From positions 1-58,659 of the forward strand of contig QFOX01000005.1 in NCBI GenBank assembly GCA_003241645.1: DNA of 58,659 nt, written 5' to 3'. The position numbers and the translations under genes are program-made. Positions 58,101 through 58,659 of the stretch are shown here, one piece after another; position 1 is the stretch's first letter, and each line of letters opens with the position of its first letter. The DNA comes from Azospirillum brasilense. Lineage in GTDB: Bacteria > Pseudomonadota > Alphaproteobacteria > Rickettsiales > UBA3002. The notes below the pieces were generated by a model. That model saw only the letters and a list, made by a program, of their open reading frames with translations, made no database searches and was not told the DNA's origin.

Positions 58101-58535
58101 TTACCAGCTGCCGGTGTTGGCCATGCTGGCCCATGGCTCCTGCGGGGGCAGGCGGTCGCCCTTTTGCAGCAGCTCGATGGAAATCCCCTCCGGCGAGCGG
58201 ATGAAGGCCATGTGCCCGTCGCGCGGCGGGCGGTTGATGGTGATGCCCGCATCCATCAGTTTCTGGCACAGCGCATAGATATCATCGACCAGATAGGCGA
58301 GGTGGCCGAAATTGCGCCCGCCGGTATATTCCTCGCGGTCCCAGTTATAGGTCAGCTCCAGCTCGGGCGATTTGCTGGCGCTGGTATCGTCGCCTGGGGC
58401 GGCGAGGTAGACCAGCGTGAAGCGCCCCGCTTCACTCTCGATGCGCCGCACCTCGCGCAGGCCCAGCTTGGTGCAATAGAAATCCAGCGCGGTGTCGAGG
58501 TCGCTCACGCGCACCATGGTGTGGAGAAAACGCAT
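58101..58535 (-). CDS. gloA: Lactoylglutathione lyase (glyoxalase I)
   Basis: A 144-residue metalloenzyme that isomerises the methylglyoxal-glutathione hemithioacetal to lactoylglutathione. Metal ligands: H5 (RFLHTMVRVSDLD), E60 (PELELTYNWDRE), H78 (NFGHLAYLVDD) and E121 (ISIELLQKG). YCTKLGLREVRRIESEAGRF and NRPPRDGHMAFIRSPEGI are typical. It starts at ATG 58535, 4 nt after the S-formylglutathione hydrolase stop, pairing two glutathione-dependent aldehyde detoxification steps. Confidence 0.95.
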   Translation of the reverse strand: MRFLHTMVRVSDLDTALDFYCTKLGLREVRRIESEAGRFTLVYLAAPGDDTSASKSPELELTYNWDREEYTGGRNFGHLAYLVDDIYALCQKLMDAGITINRPPRDGHMAFIRSPEGISIELLQKGDRLPPQEPWASMANTGSW

Positions 58536-58539
58536 CGTC

Positions 58540-58659
58540 TTAGGCTCCCAGTAGCGCGGCATGGTGCCGCAAGTGATCGTCGATAAAGCTCTGCACGAAG
58601 AAATAGCCGTGGTCGTAGCCTTCGTGCAGGCGCAGCTGCAGCTTCTGGCCTGCTTTGGT
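58540..58659 (-). CDS. fghA: S-formylglutathione hydrolase, C-terminal end (cut by window)
   Basis: The last 39 residues plus stop of a minus-strand gene. KLQLRLHEGYDHGYFFVQSF followed by IDDHLRHHAALLGA is the C-terminus of S-formylglutathione hydrolase (esterase D type), including the catalytic His in YDHGYFF. The enzyme hydrolyses S-formylglutathione to formate and glutathione in formaldehyde detoxification. The catalytic Ser and Asp lie outside the window. Confidence 0.85.
   Translation of the reverse strand, partial: TKAGQKLQLRLHEGYDHGYFFVQSFIDDHLRHHAALLGA

Overview
The window is a GC-rich chromosomal segment of an alphaproteobacterium. Several features point that way: an F0-only ATP synthase operon (atpI-atpB-atpE-atpF'-atpF) with a duplicated b subunit and no F1 genes; a DUF1489 gene; ETF-ubiquinone oxidoreductase; an RNase E whose S1 domain carries a long acidic insertion; a hisZ gene beside purA; and palindromic REP-like elements of the kind common in this class. 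I cannot name a genus. There are no rRNA genes, CRISPR arrays, integrases or recognisable insertion sequences.

Layout: (1) 1-7.1 kb: poorly characterised genes, including a putative M48 metalloprotease, trhO, a large protein with five tandem HTH-like repeats, yacG and tRNA-Phe(GAA). (2) 7.1-11.1 kb: DUF1489, a PepSY periplasmic protein, an OmpR-type two-component system, tRNA-Arg(ACG), and an AT-rich gene for a proteasome-like Ntn-hydrolase. (3) 11.1-14.5 kb: a translationally coupled three-gene operon (KAS III-like synthase, haem-oxygenase-fold diiron oxidase-like protein, unknown protein), a small periplasmic protein and rpmJ. (4) 14.6-19.8 kb: the F0 operon, followed 5 nt downstream by an outer-membrane beta-barrel gene and a GT2 synthase with an N-terminal MshEN-like (c-di-GMP-binding type) domain. 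(5) 19.8-35.1 kb: housekeeping genes (DsbA-like, DciA, RNase HII, lytic transglycosylase, UDG, ETF-QO, TPR protein, ispE, ScsC-like thioredoxin, BepA-like protease, rne). (6) 35.5-43.1 kb: amiC, PBP1A, prfB with a programmed +1 frameshift, an orphan prepilin and mnmA. (7) 43.1-48.5 kb: a membrane-anchored pseudokinase with a membrane partner, purA, hisZ and a tautomerase. (8) 48.6-55 kb: a DUF486 protein, an MCP-like signalling fragment, and a coupled glycosylation operon (polyprenol-phosphate GT2, galE, STT3-like GT-C). These are followed by a beta-barrel and a MerP-like protein. (9) 55-58.7 kb: a GAF-GGDEF diguanylate cyclase, stress-type small proteins, tRNA-Ser(GCU) in a strongly palindromic setting, gloA and the end of an S-formylglutathione hydrolase gene.

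Themes: envelope biogenesis and surface polysaccharide dominate (PBP1A, AmiC, Slt, GT2s, beta-barrels, BepA-like, thiol oxidoreductases), with a possible c-di-GMP link between the cyclase and the MshEN-GT2. The least explained items are the five-repeat protein, the stand-alone proteasome-like hydrolase, the KAS III/diiron oxidase operon, the pseudokinase pair, and the structured repeats attached to tRNA-Phe and tRNA-Ser. Promoters of the form TTGMCW/TTGCCW-N17-TA-rich recur, and at least two (trhO, atpI) would give nearly leaderless mRNAs.
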